DNA from: Roseobacter sp. MED193
GTDB lineage: Bacteria > Pseudomonadota > Alphaproteobacteria > Rhodobacterales > Rhodobacteraceae
Direction of reading: 5' to 3'
NCBI RefSeq assembly: GCF_000152965.1
Contig: NZ_AANB01000012.1
Location: 102,720-166,719, forward strand
DNA: 64,000 bases
Shown: positions 9,436 to 18,532 of the stretch, in pieces
How the letters are laid out: the number at the start of each line of letters is the position of its first letter
Position numbering within the stretch: position 1 is the stretch's first letter
Translations under genes and position numbers: made by a program
The notes under the pieces: model-generated
What the model was told of the DNA's origin: nothing
Database searches by the model: none
The model's input: only the letters and a program-made list of their open reading frames with translations

Positions 9436-10410
9436 CTACTTCCCGGGGCGACTGGCCCCTTGCTGAACCTCTGTCGGGCTAATCCCGAACGCGGTTCTAA
9501 AGGATTTTGAGAAATGCGAATGATCCAGAAATCCGACCTTGAAAGCAATCTCGCCAATATTCGAGTTTTGCCCCTCTGAGGACCTTAGCAGTTCGTAAGA
9601 TTGCGCGAGGCGCGTGTCGCGCAAGGTGCTTCCGAATGTCAGATTGAAACTGCCAAAGGCGCGGTGCACGTGCGAGACCGACATTCCCATGTCTTGTGCC
9701 GCCGTCCGCGCAGACAAGTCTGTGTTGGCATAATTCTGTTCGATATAGTCGATCAGCCGCCCCAAATGGCCGTCATTGCCATCAACATTGGCCTGTATCC
9801 GCTCGGCGCGCAACAACAACAGGATGGTATCAATCACCTGCCTGCGCAGATCATGGCTCATCGCTTTTCTGGCGGAAACCGGAACCGATCCCACAGACTG
9901 CATGACCGAGGCCGCCATAGGAAATAGGACCGCGTCGGATTCAATGGCTTTGGCACAATGCAAATGGGCCAGCTTGTAACGATCTTCGACATCCGAAACC
10001 GGCAGGTGCAGGGTGATCGCGTTGCTCGGACTGAGACAGGAAAGCTCGTAAGGTTCGCCCGAGCGCAGCATGACGTATTGCCCCGCTGACAAGGTTCCCC
10101 AGCGCGCCAACTGATTGAAAAACATCTCGCCTTCCGTAACGAAGACAAACACAAAGTGTTCCGTGGTGTCGTGCGCAATGCTTTTGCGGGTGCGAAACCC
10201 CTTCGCTGTAGTGCTGCGAAATTTCGAGATGCAGACGTTTGACAGCGTTACGATCTCGATCTTTGCATCCAGCGCGTGTCGGTCGTCCTCAACAATATCC
10301 AGCGCATAGTAAGCATCTGACATCGAGGCGCGCCATTCTTCAAGGCGCGACGCCTTCGAGAACTCGGACGTGCAATAGATCAGATCTGCATGAATTGGCA
10401 TCGCTCCCAT
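9436..10410 (-). CDS. AraC-family transcriptional regulator
   Basis: 324 residues. The N-terminal half resembles an AraC-type ligand-binding cupin (VFVFVTEGEMFFNQLARWGTLSAGQYVML). The C-terminal 100 residues hold the double helix-turn-helix (DLSARTAAQDMGMSVSHVHRAF and IGEIAFKVGFLDHSHFSKSFRTAFGISPTEV). It lies inside the catabolic block and is co-directional with it, between the aldehyde dehydrogenase and amidohydrolase genes, so it is the likely local activator. ATG at 10410 has AGGGGG upstream; a second ATG at 10401 is possible. Confidence 0.85.
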   Translation of the reverse strand: MGAMPIHADLIYCTSEFSKASRLEEWRASMSDAYYALDIVEDDRHALDAKIEIVTLSNVCISKFRSTTAKGFRTRKSIAHDTTEHFVFVFVTEGEMFFNQLARWGTLSAGQYVMLRSGEPYELSCLSPSNAITLHLPVSDVEDRYKLAHLHCAKAIESDAVLFPMAASVMQSVGSVPVSARKAMSHDLRRQVIDTILLLLRAERIQANVDGNDGHLGRLIDYIEQNYANTDLSARTAAQDMGMSVSHVHRAFGSFNLTFGSTLRDTRLAQSYELLRSSEGQNSNIGEIAFKVGFLDHSHFSKSFRTAFGISPTEVQQGASRPGK

Positions 10411-10637
10411 AAGCAGCCCCCTATGGTCGAATTCGTCACTCCGGTTGAGCGGTTCCGCCTCATGGTTTGCGAAACAGCTCGATACTGTGACGATGGTTCA
10501 AGTGTGCAATCGTCCATTATTGTTTTTCTTATACGCTTAAATACATCATCTTTGGTATTTCGCCAAGCGTTTTCTGGATTTTGCGCTTGCGTTGCCGAAT
10601 TCAAAACTAAATGCGCTCAAGGCATCCAAACCAGCGC

Positions 10638-12032
10638 TCATTGGGGCTGTGCGCGAAAGTGATAGGATTTCAGCCGTGTAAGGTGGCCGTACGCATGCGA
10701 CGAAAGCGAACAGCCGCGCCCGGTGTCTTTCACCCCTGTCCATGCCAGGCCGGGATCGAGATAATCGCACCGGTTGGCAAAACATGTGCCGGTTGCCAAT
10801 TGCGCAGACAGCGCCTCGGCCGCGTCCAAATCCGATGTCCAGATGGATGTTGTCAGTCCAAAATCGCTGTCGTTCATCAACGCGATCGCCTGCGCGTCAT
10901 CCTCGACCGCTATGATGCCAACCACCGGACCAAAGCTCTCTTCGGTCATCACCCGCATATCGTGGGTCACATCGACCAAAACCTGGGGTGCCAAATAGGG
11001 GCTGCCGGGCTGGTCAGTCGGAAAGTGTGTCGGGTCAATCAACATGCGCGCACCAGAGGCCACTGCCTCTGCCACCTGCCCACGTACAAAGTCGGCAGCG
11101 GTGGTGTTGACCACGGGCCCAAGCGTGGTCTCGGGCAGCGTCGGGTTGCCCAGACGGTAGGCGTTCACATGTTCAACGACCTTGTCGACAAACGACTGAA
11201 AAACATCCTTGTGAACGTAAATACGTTCGATGCCGCAACAGGACTGGCCTGAATTGAAAAACGCGCCGTCGACAAGGGATTCGGCGGCAAAGCCGATATT
11301 GGCATCCGAGCGCACATAGGCCGGATCCTTGCCGCCCAATTCCAGGTCAATGCCGGAAAAATTCACTGCGTTGACCTGTTGCAGATACCGTCCGACCCCG
11401 ACAGAGCCAGTAAAGACGATATGATCGTGATGGCCTTCTTCAATGAGGGTTGTGGTGTCGGCGTTAGTCGGCATGATCTGCTGAAACACCCCCTCGGGCA
11501 GTCCCGCCGCCGCGAAAGCCTGGGCAAATCGTTCGCCACACACCAGCGTCTGCGCCGAGTGTTTCAGTACAACGGAATTGCCCGCCGCAAGGGCCGGAAA
11601 AACCGCGTTTGTTGCAGTCAGAAAAGGAAAATTCCAAGGCGCGATCACAAAAACCGTGCCCAAAGCTTCACGCCGGATGGTGCGCAAGGCCAGCCCGCTT
11701 TGCGGCAATGCGTCTTGGTGGAGCGCTTCTGGCGCGATGTCGATCATGTATCGCGCCCGCTCTTCGAGCCCGCCGATTTCACCCGCCGCTTGCGACACCG
11801 GACGCCCCATTTGCCAAGAGATTTCAATGGCGATGTCGGAGGCATGCGAGACGAAATGATCAACCGCCCGATGCAGCAAGGCGCAGCGGTCCTCCAGGGA
11901 CAAGGCAGACCATTTTGCTTGCGCCTGTTTGGCGGCGGCAAATACGCTGCGCGCCTGCGTAACCGAAGTCGCCGGACGCTCTGCGTAGACGCTGCCATCA
12001 ACCGGTGAAATGCATTTGATCGCATTGGACAT
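10638..12032 (-). CDS. NAD(P)-dependent aldehyde dehydrogenase
   Basis: 464 residues of the aldehyde dehydrogenase superfamily. Visible are the Rossmann-region TVFVIAPWNFPFLTATNAVFPALAAGNSVVLKHS, the glycine motif FTGSVGVGRYLQ, the general-base motif LELGGKDPAYV, and the nucleophile region NSGQSCCGIER with the catalytic Cys at about 265. Start at ATG 12032 with AGGAG upstream; a longer reading would overlap the ligase gene. In this cluster it probably oxidises the amino- or gamma-glutamyl-aldehyde made by the aminotransferase branch. Substrate specificity is inferred from context only. Confidence 0.88.
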   Translation of the reverse strand: MSNAIKCISPVDGSVYAERPATSVTQARSVFAAAKQAQAKWSALSLEDRCALLHRAVDHFVSHASDIAIEISWQMGRPVSQAAGEIGGLEERARYMIDIAPEALHQDALPQSGLALRTIRREALGTVFVIAPWNFPFLTATNAVFPALAAGNSVVLKHSAQTLVCGERFAQAFAAAGLPEGVFQQIMPTNADTTTLIEEGHHDHIVFTGSVGVGRYLQQVNAVNFSGIDLELGGKDPAYVRSDANIGFAAESLVDGAFFNSGQSCCGIERIYVHKDVFQSFVDKVVEHVNAYRLGNPTLPETTLGPVVNTTAADFVRGQVAEAVASGARMLIDPTHFPTDQPGSPYLAPQVLVDVTHDMRVMTEESFGPVVGIIAVEDDAQAIALMNDSDFGLTTSIWTSDLDAAEALSAQLATGTCFANRCDYLDPGLAWTGVKDTGRGCSLSSHAYGHLTRLKSYHFRAQPQ

Positions 12033-12079
12033 GACAATCTCCTGAAGGTGCCTGAGTGGTTTTCGGTACTCTGTCTGGG

Positions 12080-13453
12080 TCAGAGCACTTCGAAATAGCG
12101 TCTGAGTTCCCAATCGGTGACGGCGCGGCCAAACTCACGGGCCTCAAAGATCCGCGAGGCGGAAAAATGCTCGACAAAGGCCTTGCCAAACATCGCGTTG
12201 GCCGCTTGGGACGCTCCGAACAATATCCCGGCACTTTCCAGATTGGTCGGCAATTGACGCGTGGTTGGAACATCAAGGTCATAGGCGTTGCCGGTCGCGG
12301 CATCGCCGGGCTCAATGCCCTGTTCAATGCCCAACAGCCCCGAGCCTATGGCCGCAGCCATGGACAGGTACGGGTTCACGTCCGACCCCGGAATCCGGTA
12401 TTCCAGCCGATGCGATTTTTCAGACTCTGGGATGACGCGAATACCCACTGTCCGGTTGTCTACGCCCCAGGTTGCTGATGTCGGTGCCCAATGGCCGGGT
12501 GTCAAACGGGCATAACTGTTGATGTTCGGCGCGATCATTGCTGCAAACTCGCGCAGATACGCAAGCTGCCCGCCAAGGAAATGGCGCATCGTCTGGCTCA
12601 TTCGGTGATCGCCATTGGCGTCGTAAAACCGTGGTGCCCCATCAAGCGACCACAAAGACATATGGGTGTGGCCACTTTGCCCGGACAGGTTCTGGTTCCA
12701 TTTGGCCATGAATGTCGCCATCAGCCCGCGCTTCTGCGCGAGGATCTTCATGAAGGCCTTGAATATCGATGCCTTGTCGGCCATCGCCAGCGCGCCATCG
12801 ACCGCAAGTGCGGTTTCAACCACCCCGGGGCCAGTTTCGGCATGCAGCCCTTCCAATTCGATCCCGATCGAGCCGAAAGTGTCCAAAATATCCTGGTACA
12901 AGTCTTCCTGAACGATCGATCTGAGAGCTGAATAGCTCATGTTTCCCGGACTCAGGTTTTTCAGGTCCCGAAATCCCTTTTCTTCAAGGCTGTCCGGGGT
13001 TTCCTGGAACATGAAGAACTCAAATTCCATCGCTGCTTTGGCAATGAAGCCCATGTCGTGTGCGCGTTGAAGAACCCGGCGCAATACGCCGCGCGGGCAG
13101 ATCGATTCTGCGCGACCGGAAAACTCTGATGAGAAGAACAACGTTTCATTGTCAAAAGGCAGGATCACGCCGCTTTCGGGAATGATCCGCAGAGTCGCGT
13201 CGGGAAACCCGGTATGCCAGCCAGTGAATTTTGAGTTGTCATAAAGCGTATCCGCGACATCCCACCCGAGAACCGCGTCGCAAAACCCATAACCATCCTG
13301 AAGGGCCGACAGGAATTTTCCTTGCGCCATGAACTTGCCGCGAAATACGCCATCGACATCGAAAAAACCGACTTTGATGTGCTTGGGATCCTTCTCGGAT
13401 ACATATTGCCGAACCTCTTCGACAGTCTTCAGGTGGAGTTGTTTACCCATCAT
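12080..13453 (-). CDS. Glutamine-synthetase family ligase, PuuA-like (gamma-glutamyl-amine synthetase)
   Basis: 457 residues, close to PuuA (gamma-glutamylputrescine synthetase) and shorter than some glnA types. The beta-grasp N-terminus contains VGFFDVDGVFRGKF. The catalytic domain has the metal-binding AAMEFEFFMF, GLHAETGPGVVE, the nucleotide/glutamate motif NLSGQSGHTHMSLW, and RVIPESEKSHRLEYRIPGSD near the end. GS-like enzymes of this group join glutamate to putrescine, other polyamines or methylamine. Placed between an aldehyde dehydrogenase and an N-formylglutamate-amidohydrolase-like gene, it suggests a gamma-glutamylated amine pathway. Confidence 0.87.
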   Translation of the reverse strand: MMGKQLHLKTVEEVRQYVSEKDPKHIKVGFFDVDGVFRGKFMAQGKFLSALQDGYGFCDAVLGWDVADTLYDNSKFTGWHTGFPDATLRIIPESGVILPFDNETLFFSSEFSGRAESICPRGVLRRVLQRAHDMGFIAKAAMEFEFFMFQETPDSLEEKGFRDLKNLSPGNMSYSALRSIVQEDLYQDILDTFGSIGIELEGLHAETGPGVVETALAVDGALAMADKASIFKAFMKILAQKRGLMATFMAKWNQNLSGQSGHTHMSLWSLDGAPRFYDANGDHRMSQTMRHFLGGQLAYLREFAAMIAPNINSYARLTPGHWAPTSATWGVDNRTVGIRVIPESEKSHRLEYRIPGSDVNPYLSMAAAIGSGLLGIEQGIEPGDAATGNAYDLDVPTTRQLPTNLESAGILFGASQAANAMFGKAFVEHFSASRIFEAREFGRAVTDWELRRYFEVL

Positions 13454-13468
13454 GTTCCGGTTCCTGAA

Positions 13469-14293
13469 TTAGAGATTGTGGTCTTTGGCAAATGCCCGGA
13501 GCGCCTGCGTCAACAAGGCGGCCCAAACAGCGATCTGCCTTTCTGACCGCAAAAGATCGTTTCGGATTTCGACCATTGTGTAAGGCAGACCGCGAGTTTC
13601 GGCCTGATTCCGTAGCGTGTGGTCTACCGCATCGAGAGGGGAGTAGGGTTGGTTGTCGCCAACCTCGTATTCCGTGTTGCTCTGGAACCAGTCGATCATA
13701 AAGCGGGACATTCCGGACCGCTGATTATAGAGAAACCCCACATGCCATGGGCGGGTTTCGCCGTGAACTTGATCGTTGAAACTGTGCACGGCCACATAGG
13801 CAATGCGCTCACCCATCCAACGACGCCGGTCCGTGATTTCACTCAGAGTATTGTGAAAGGGGCGATAGATCGCCTCTTCGCGTTCTAACTTTTCTTCCTT
13901 GCCGAGGTTTTCGTTGCCGGACACATTTGATCCGTCGGCCTCGACAACAAATGCACCGGGATGACTGGCGGTTCGATTGCAGTCGAACACCAGCCGGGAA
14001 TAGCGTTGTAAAACCGCCGGACTGTCCAGTTTTTCGGACAGTTTTTCGGTCAGATGCGCTGCCCCAATATCCCAGGCAATGTGCCGGGATCGCTCTGCCT
14101 TGGTCAGCCCAAGAGTGCCAAGCGACTTTGGAATGCGGTTCCCTGCGTGCTCACAACCGAAAACAAACGGACCTTTGCCAGACCCGTTAAGCACTTTCGC
14201 CGGGGTAGGTTCCTTTGCTCCCAGCAAAGGTCGCCGGGGCACCGAGCCTTCCTGAAACCCAATGTCCCAGGGGTGCTGATCAAAGACCGACAT
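13469..14293 (-). CDS. N-formylglutamate amidohydrolase family protein
   Basis: 274 residues, with the family hallmarks FVFGCEHAGNRIP (metal-site region), RHIAWDIGAAHLTEKLSEKL, and FDCNR, then IAYVAVHSFND. Classical members deformylate N-formylglutamate in histidine degradation. No hut genes are near, so an N-acyl-glutamate or gamma-glutamyl-type substrate made by the neighbouring PuuA-like ligase is at least as plausible. ATG at 14293 lies 14 bases inside the end of the aminotransferase gene, suggesting coupled translation. Confidence 0.82.
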   Translation of the reverse strand: MSVFDQHPWDIGFQEGSVPRRPLLGAKEPTPAKVLNGSGKGPFVFGCEHAGNRIPKSLGTLGLTKAERSRHIAWDIGAAHLTEKLSEKLDSPAVLQRYSRLVFDCNRTASHPGAFVVEADGSNVSGNENLGKEEKLEREEAIYRPFHNTLSEITDRRRWMGERIAYVAVHSFNDQVHGETRPWHVGFLYNQRSGMSRFMIDWFQSNTEYEVGDNQPYSPLDAVDHTLRNQAETRGLPYTMVEIRNDLLRSERQIAVWAALLTQALRAFAKDHNL

Positions 14294-15650
14294 CGGCGAA
14301 GACCTCTGCCATCGTCTCTTCAAGGATATCGAACATTTCGTCGATTTGGTCTTCTGTGATGATGAAGGGCGGTCCAAGAACGATTGAGGCGCCAAGAGGT
14401 CGGCAGATCAGACCTTTTTCGAGTGCCTTGTTTGCAATCCGCTCTGAGACCTGCATCTCACCGGGAAGTGCTTCCTTGGTGTCCTTGTTGGCGACAAGTT
14501 CGACGGCCCCCATCAGACCAACGCCACGCGCCTCGCCGGCGTATTTGTGCGCGCCAAGTTTGTGCAGACGCTCAAGGAACCGGGGGCTGACGAGGTTGAC
14601 GTTTTCCAACAATCCCTCGTTTTCCAGAACATCCAGCGCCTTGAGGGCGACCGCGCTGCCCAAGGGGTTGCCTCCTGCAGTAAACCCGTGCGGAAACTCT
14701 TCGGCATTCTCGGACACGCGCAGCAACTCGTCGCTGAATTCCTTGCCCAGTATGATCGCGCCCATCGGGAAATACCCGGCGGTGATGCATTTCGACGCGA
14801 TGATTGCATCAGGCTCCATGTTGTATTTGACGCTGCCCCACATCGCCCCCGTGCGACCAAAGCCACAGATCACCTCATCGGCGACGAAAGGGATGCTGTA
14901 TTTGCGCAAAATCGGGCGGATCGCCTCGAAATACCCTTCTGATGGTGGAATGACGCCGCCCGCACCCATCACTGGTTCGGCAAACATGCCAGCGATGGTG
15001 TCGGGCCCTTCCTTGATGATCAGCTCTTCCAGGTTGCGCGCCAGCCGTTGCGAAAACTCCAGTTCGCTTTCGCCCCCCAACCCATATCGCCAGTAATGCG
15101 GGCAATCCGCGTGCAAAAAACCCGGCAGCGGCAATCCGAACTCGGCATTGTATGATTTGCCTGTCATCGACGCGGACGCCACCGTCACCCCGTGATAGGC
15201 ATTCAGCCGTGTGATGATCTTGCGCCGCTGAGGCTGACCATTGCGACGGTGCAGCATCCACAGCATCTTGACCATGGTGTCATTCGCCTCGGATCCTGAG
15301 TTGGTGTAATACACCTTGCCCGCGTCAAAGGGTGAGACATCAATCAGCTTTTCCGACAACGCAACGGTCGTATCTGCGATACGTCCGAAAAACGCATGAT
15401 ATCCGGGGAACCGGCGGGCTTGCTCGCAGATCGTGTCGATAAGCCCCTGATGATTGAACCCGGCAACATTGTTCCACAGGCCGGAATTCGCATCCATGTA
15501 ACTTTTGCCGTGAACGTCGAACACATAAATACCTTCACCGTGCGACAGAACCACCGGGCCATTTGAGTTCAGTGTGCCGAGGTCGGTAAAGCCGTGAAAG
15601 ACATTCGTCATATCTCTCTGTTCCCACGAATTGGAGGCCTGCTTGTTCAT
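14280..15650 (-). CDS. Class III (omega) aminotransferase, PLP-dependent
   Basis: 456 residues. The PLP-binding Lys is at about 287 in IIASKCITAGYFPMGAI. The VADEVICGFGRTG motif carries the Asp that contacts the pyridine nitrogen, and NSGSEANDTMVKM is the phosphate-binding turn. The family includes putrescine/spermidine-pyruvate and taurine/beta-alanine-pyruvate aminotransferases. It is the first gene of the minus-strand catabolic block, behind a plausible sigma-70 promoter. A second possible start lies at 15611. A polyamine-pyruvate role is inferred from neighbours. Confidence 0.86.
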   Translation of the reverse strand: MNKQASNSWEQRDMTNVFHGFTDLGTLNSNGPVVLSHGEGIYVFDVHGKSYMDANSGLWNNVAGFNHQGLIDTICEQARRFPGYHAFFGRIADTTVALSEKLIDVSPFDAGKVYYTNSGSEANDTMVKMLWMLHRRNGQPQRRKIITRLNAYHGVTVASASMTGKSYNAEFGLPLPGFLHADCPHYWRYGLGGESELEFSQRLARNLEELIIKEGPDTIAGMFAEPVMGAGGVIPPSEGYFEAIRPILRKYSIPFVADEVICGFGRTGAMWGSVKYNMEPDAIIASKCITAGYFPMGAIILGKEFSDELLRVSENAEEFPHGFTAGGNPLGSAVALKALDVLENEGLLENVNLVSPRFLERLHKLGAHKYAGEARGVGLMGAVELVANKDTKEALPGEMQVSERIANKALEKGLICRPLGASIVLGPPFIITEDQIDEMFDILEETMAEVFADVGL

Positions 15651-15689
15651 CGGTCGATTCCCTTTAGTGTTCTTTTAGGTGCTAAAAAT

Positions 15690-15718
15690 ACATAACGAGA
15701 CTTTTGCACTTTGGTCAA
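15690..15718 (-). promoter_or_regulatory. Candidate sigma-70 promoter of the catabolic block
   Basis: Reading the minus strand: TTGACC (15718-15713), a 17-base spacer, then TTATGT (15695-15690), about 40 bases before the aminotransferase start. The -35 is good, the -10 weak. The region is AT-rich compared with its surroundings. Confidence 0.35.
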
Positions 15719-16122
15719 CTAAAAAAACATATCCTGCCAAACTTGACGCAAGGGGTGCCGCAACGCGCCCTTCATTGTCCGGTTTGGAGAAACCCATTGC
15801 GGTGAAGTAACCCGGTTGTCGCGAACGCGTACACCGAATTGAGTTTTCGGCGCGCAACGGCTGAGCGGGCAATAGCTGACTCTGTCAGCGCCCTTTACGT
15901 AGGGACGCCCTGCGGCGCAATTACCGCCTCGATTTTGGTCAATGTGACGCCAGCAAATGGCTGGTCTCGCGACATCCTTTGTATAGCAGCGATCAGAGTG
16001 CTGCGTATGCGAGCAAATGCTGCGTATGCAATAGCCGCACCTGCATAGGTCGGCTTCGTCCCGCATCTTACCAGTTTGTGCACCGCGCAGCGAATGGCCG
16101 CAATCGTCGCGCATTATTGAGT
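15719..16122. other. Intergenic region between catabolic block and virB11
   Basis: No gene is visible. It holds a 15-base palindrome (GCTGAC-TCT-GTCAGC, 15875-15889) followed by CCCT-TTACGT-AGGG. It also holds a block at 16053-16100 (GCTTCGTCCCGC, then GCAGCGAATG) that resembles 49849-49895. The latter looks like a dispersed intergenic repeat. Confidence 0.5.
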
Positions 16123-17103
16123 CTAGTTGGGCAAATAAAACTCAGCGATTCCGCGTCTGCCATCTACCCGCACCAATTGGACGATGACATCGATCGACTT
16201 CTGAATGTACTGCCGCACCTCAGCGAAGTTCAACGGCGTGCCCGCTTGCAAGACCATTATTGCTAAACGATCTATTGCGAGCTCAGCTGTTTCCGCATGG
16301 ATGGTTGAGACTGACCCGCCGTGTCCGGTGTTGATCGCTTCAAGATAGGTCAAGGCTTCGTCCCCGCGCAGTTCCCCAACGATAATTCGGTCAGGGCGCA
16401 TCCGCAAAGAAGCTTGCAAAAGCGCGTTCGAACTTCTCTGTGTGCCAGTGCCGCGACTTGCCAGCAGGGCTACGGTGTTGGGTTGGCTAGGGAACAGTTC
16501 AAACGCATCTTCAATCGTGATTAGCCGTTCGCCATCATCGACATGAGTAAGGAGATGTCGGGCAAAGGTGGTCTTGCCTGTCGACGTGCCACCACTGATC
16601 AAGACATTGAGCCTTTGATGTACTAGGGCCTCCAACGCTGCTTCAAGGTTCTCTTCAGCTTGGTTGGCAATGCCCTTCATCTTTTCAGCTCTCAACTGGT
16701 CGAGCGAAACAGCTTTGCCAAAAAGATAGGATGGTGTGTACCCCGTGACGCCCGCAGTTGCGAACAAACGGATTGTGATCGAAGCGCCCTGTTCAATGGC
16801 AGGTGGAACCGCGACCTGAACGCGCAGCGGGCGGCCTCCGTATTCAACTTTTCCGGATACCAGTGGGTTTTTCTCTGACACGCGGGCATTGGCATCACCG
16901 ACGATTGTCTGTGCCAAATTGAATGCCGTGGCGCGGTCTACGATTTGACCTTCATGACGCATTGCCGCGTCACCTGCGGCTTCGATCCAGACTTTGCCAT
17001 CAGGATTGATTGCAATCTCGACGATGTCGTCGCGCAGTAGCAGCTCCCGAAACGGTTCAAGATATCGCTCCAAGTATGACGCAGGCAGGGGCGATTGGCT
17101 CAA
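16123..17103 (-). CDS. virB11: VirB11-type ATPase of type IV secretion
   Basis: 326-residue hexameric secretion ATPase (cytoplasmic, inner-membrane associated). It has an N-terminal domain, then Walker A SGGTSTGKTT near residue 175, the Asp box LITIEDAFELF, Walker B-like RIIVGELRGDEAL and the His box GHGGSVSTIHAETA, in the VirB11 order. The start codon is TTG at 17103, overlapping the virB10 stop (TTGA), so translation is coupled. It is the last gene of the virB operon. Confidence 0.92.
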   Translation of the reverse strand: MSQSPLPASYLERYLEPFRELLLRDDIVEIAINPDGKVWIEAAGDAAMRHEGQIVDRATAFNLAQTIVGDANARVSEKNPLVSGKVEYGGRPLRVQVAVPPAIEQGASITIRLFATAGVTGYTPSYLFGKAVSLDQLRAEKMKGIANQAEENLEAALEALVHQRLNVLISGGTSTGKTTFARHLLTHVDDGERLITIEDAFELFPSQPNTVALLASRGTGTQRSSNALLQASLRMRPDRIIVGELRGDEALTYLEAINTGHGGSVSTIHAETAELAIDRLAIMVLQAGTPLNFAEVRQYIQKSIDVIVQLVRVDGRRGIAEFYLPN

Positions 17104-18530
17104 TAGATCACCACATCGCGGTCGACGAGGACGGTCACGGATGCACCTTGATCAATATAGATAGTGGGTGAGATCGAGACTTGCTCAGCGATCACAGATC
17201 CCACGGCATCTTCGAGGTCACCAGAAACCCCCTCAAGTACTTCGCTGGCTATTTCATTGTCGGTACTGTTTGCGGCGACAGCAGGTGCTGCGCCAATGAG
17301 CGAGATCAGAGCCGCGCCACCAAAGCGTTCAGCGAACTTTGTGTCGACGATCCCAGTTAACCCAGAGCGTCCAAGCTGGTCGCCGCCAACGGAGGCGATT
17401 TCTATCGACGTCCCATCGGGGGTCAGAACGCGTGTCCAAAGGATCAGGATGCGTTTTTGGTTCAACTCAATTCCGGAACGGTATTGGCCAAAAAGGCGGG
17501 AGCCGCGCGGGATCAGGATCTGATCGCCAGAAAACGCAGGCACCGGTTCAGACACAACCGCCACAACAGAGCCGGGCAGGTCGCTGTTGATTGCTGTTTG
17601 CAAGGCAGCTTGAATGACAGAGCCTTGTGAAAGCGTTCGCTCTGGGAAGGCCATTTGGGACGCTTCTTGCACGTCCAACGGCCGTGCGCCTTGTCGCAAG
17701 TACTGCTCGTTTTCAGACAGGGTTGGTCCATCCGCTCCTGCCAATGCAGCAGTGGGATTTGTTCCGCCAGCGGATGTGGACCGCGGGCCATCCGCATAAA
17801 CGACCGAGGGAGAGACGATCTGCGCGTTTAGCAGTTCTTGGGCGGCCTGCTCCACTTCGCGCTGACGCTGCTCTTCTTCCTGGCGTTGGCGTTCTTCGAG
17901 CAACCGCTGATCTGCAATCAATCCATCGCGTGCCATCTCTGCCTCGAGCCCTTCGCGCTGCGCACGTTCTGCATCCAACATCGCTTGTAGTCCTGCCAAA
18001 CGTGCTTCGCTCTGCCGCTGCGCGTTTTCTATCTCGGTATCTTTGGCAGCAATGGAGGCTTCAAGCGCGTCTGTCTGGACTTGGAATGCTTCTCGCAGAT
18101 CTGAGACAGCTTCTTGGATTTCGGCGTTGCGGGCCGATTGGCTGGCGGCAAGAGCTTCCCTTAGTTTTGCGATTTCTTCGAGCACTGCGGCACTGGGTTC
18201 TGCAGCTGGGACAGGGGACGGAACATCGAGTGCCTCTTCAACCGCGATCAGTGCATCATTAACCTGCTGTTCCGCTTCATCCGGTGGGAATTCTAATCTG
18301 CCACCATTTCCGGTGCGTTGGTCTTGGAACGTCTCGACGTCGGATGTTTCTAAGCCTGTTGTTCCTTCCTGCAGATTGGTCGCCAGCAAATAGGCAGCAC
18401 CACCTCCGCCAAGCGCAAGGGCGATCGCCAATGCCCCGACCCCAATGTTGCCGCCACGGCGTTTGGTCTTGTTCTTTTGACTGAACGTGCTGAGGCGGTC
18501 CCGCAGGTCGGGTGTGTTCTCGTCTGCCAT
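17100..18530 (-). CDS. virB10: VirB10 type IV secretion channel protein
   Basis: 476 residues. The short basic cytoplasmic N-terminus is followed by one membrane helix (IGVGALAIALALGGGGAAYLLA, about 29-50). A long Glu/Gln-rich coiled coil (about 95-235, with EAQRQ/EERQRQEEEQRQRE runs) spans the periplasm. The C-terminal TrbI/VirB10 domain contains SVVAVVSEPVPAFSGDQILIPRGSRLFGQYRSG and ends in DRDVVIY. VirB10 bridges inner and outer membrane with VirB7 and VirB9. The coiled coil is longer than in the Agrobacterium protein. Confidence 0.92.
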   Translation of the reverse strand: MADENTPDLRDRLSTFSQKNKTKRRGGNIGVGALAIALALGGGGAAYLLATNLQEGTTGLETSDVETFQDQRTGNGGRLEFPPDEAEQQVNDALIAVEEALDVPSPVPAAEPSAAVLEEIAKLREALAASQSARNAEIQEAVSDLREAFQVQTDALEASIAAKDTEIENAQRQSEARLAGLQAMLDAERAQREGLEAEMARDGLIADQRLLEERQRQEEEQRQREVEQAAQELLNAQIVSPSVVYADGPRSTSAGGTNPTAALAGADGPTLSENEQYLRQGARPLDVQEASQMAFPERTLSQGSVIQAALQTAINSDLPGSVVAVVSEPVPAFSGDQILIPRGSRLFGQYRSGIELNQKRILILWTRVLTPDGTSIEIASVGGDQLGRSGLTGIVDTKFAERFGGAALISLIGAAPAVAANSTDNEIASEVLEGVSGDLEDAVGSVIAEQVSISPTIYIDQGASVTVLVDRDVVIY

Positions 18531-18532
18531 GT

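Noticed and set aside
15875..15889. Palindrome GCTGAC-TCT-GTCAGC as virB operon terminator
   Set aside because: The stem is short, no U tract follows on the minus strand, and it is over 230 bases past virB11.
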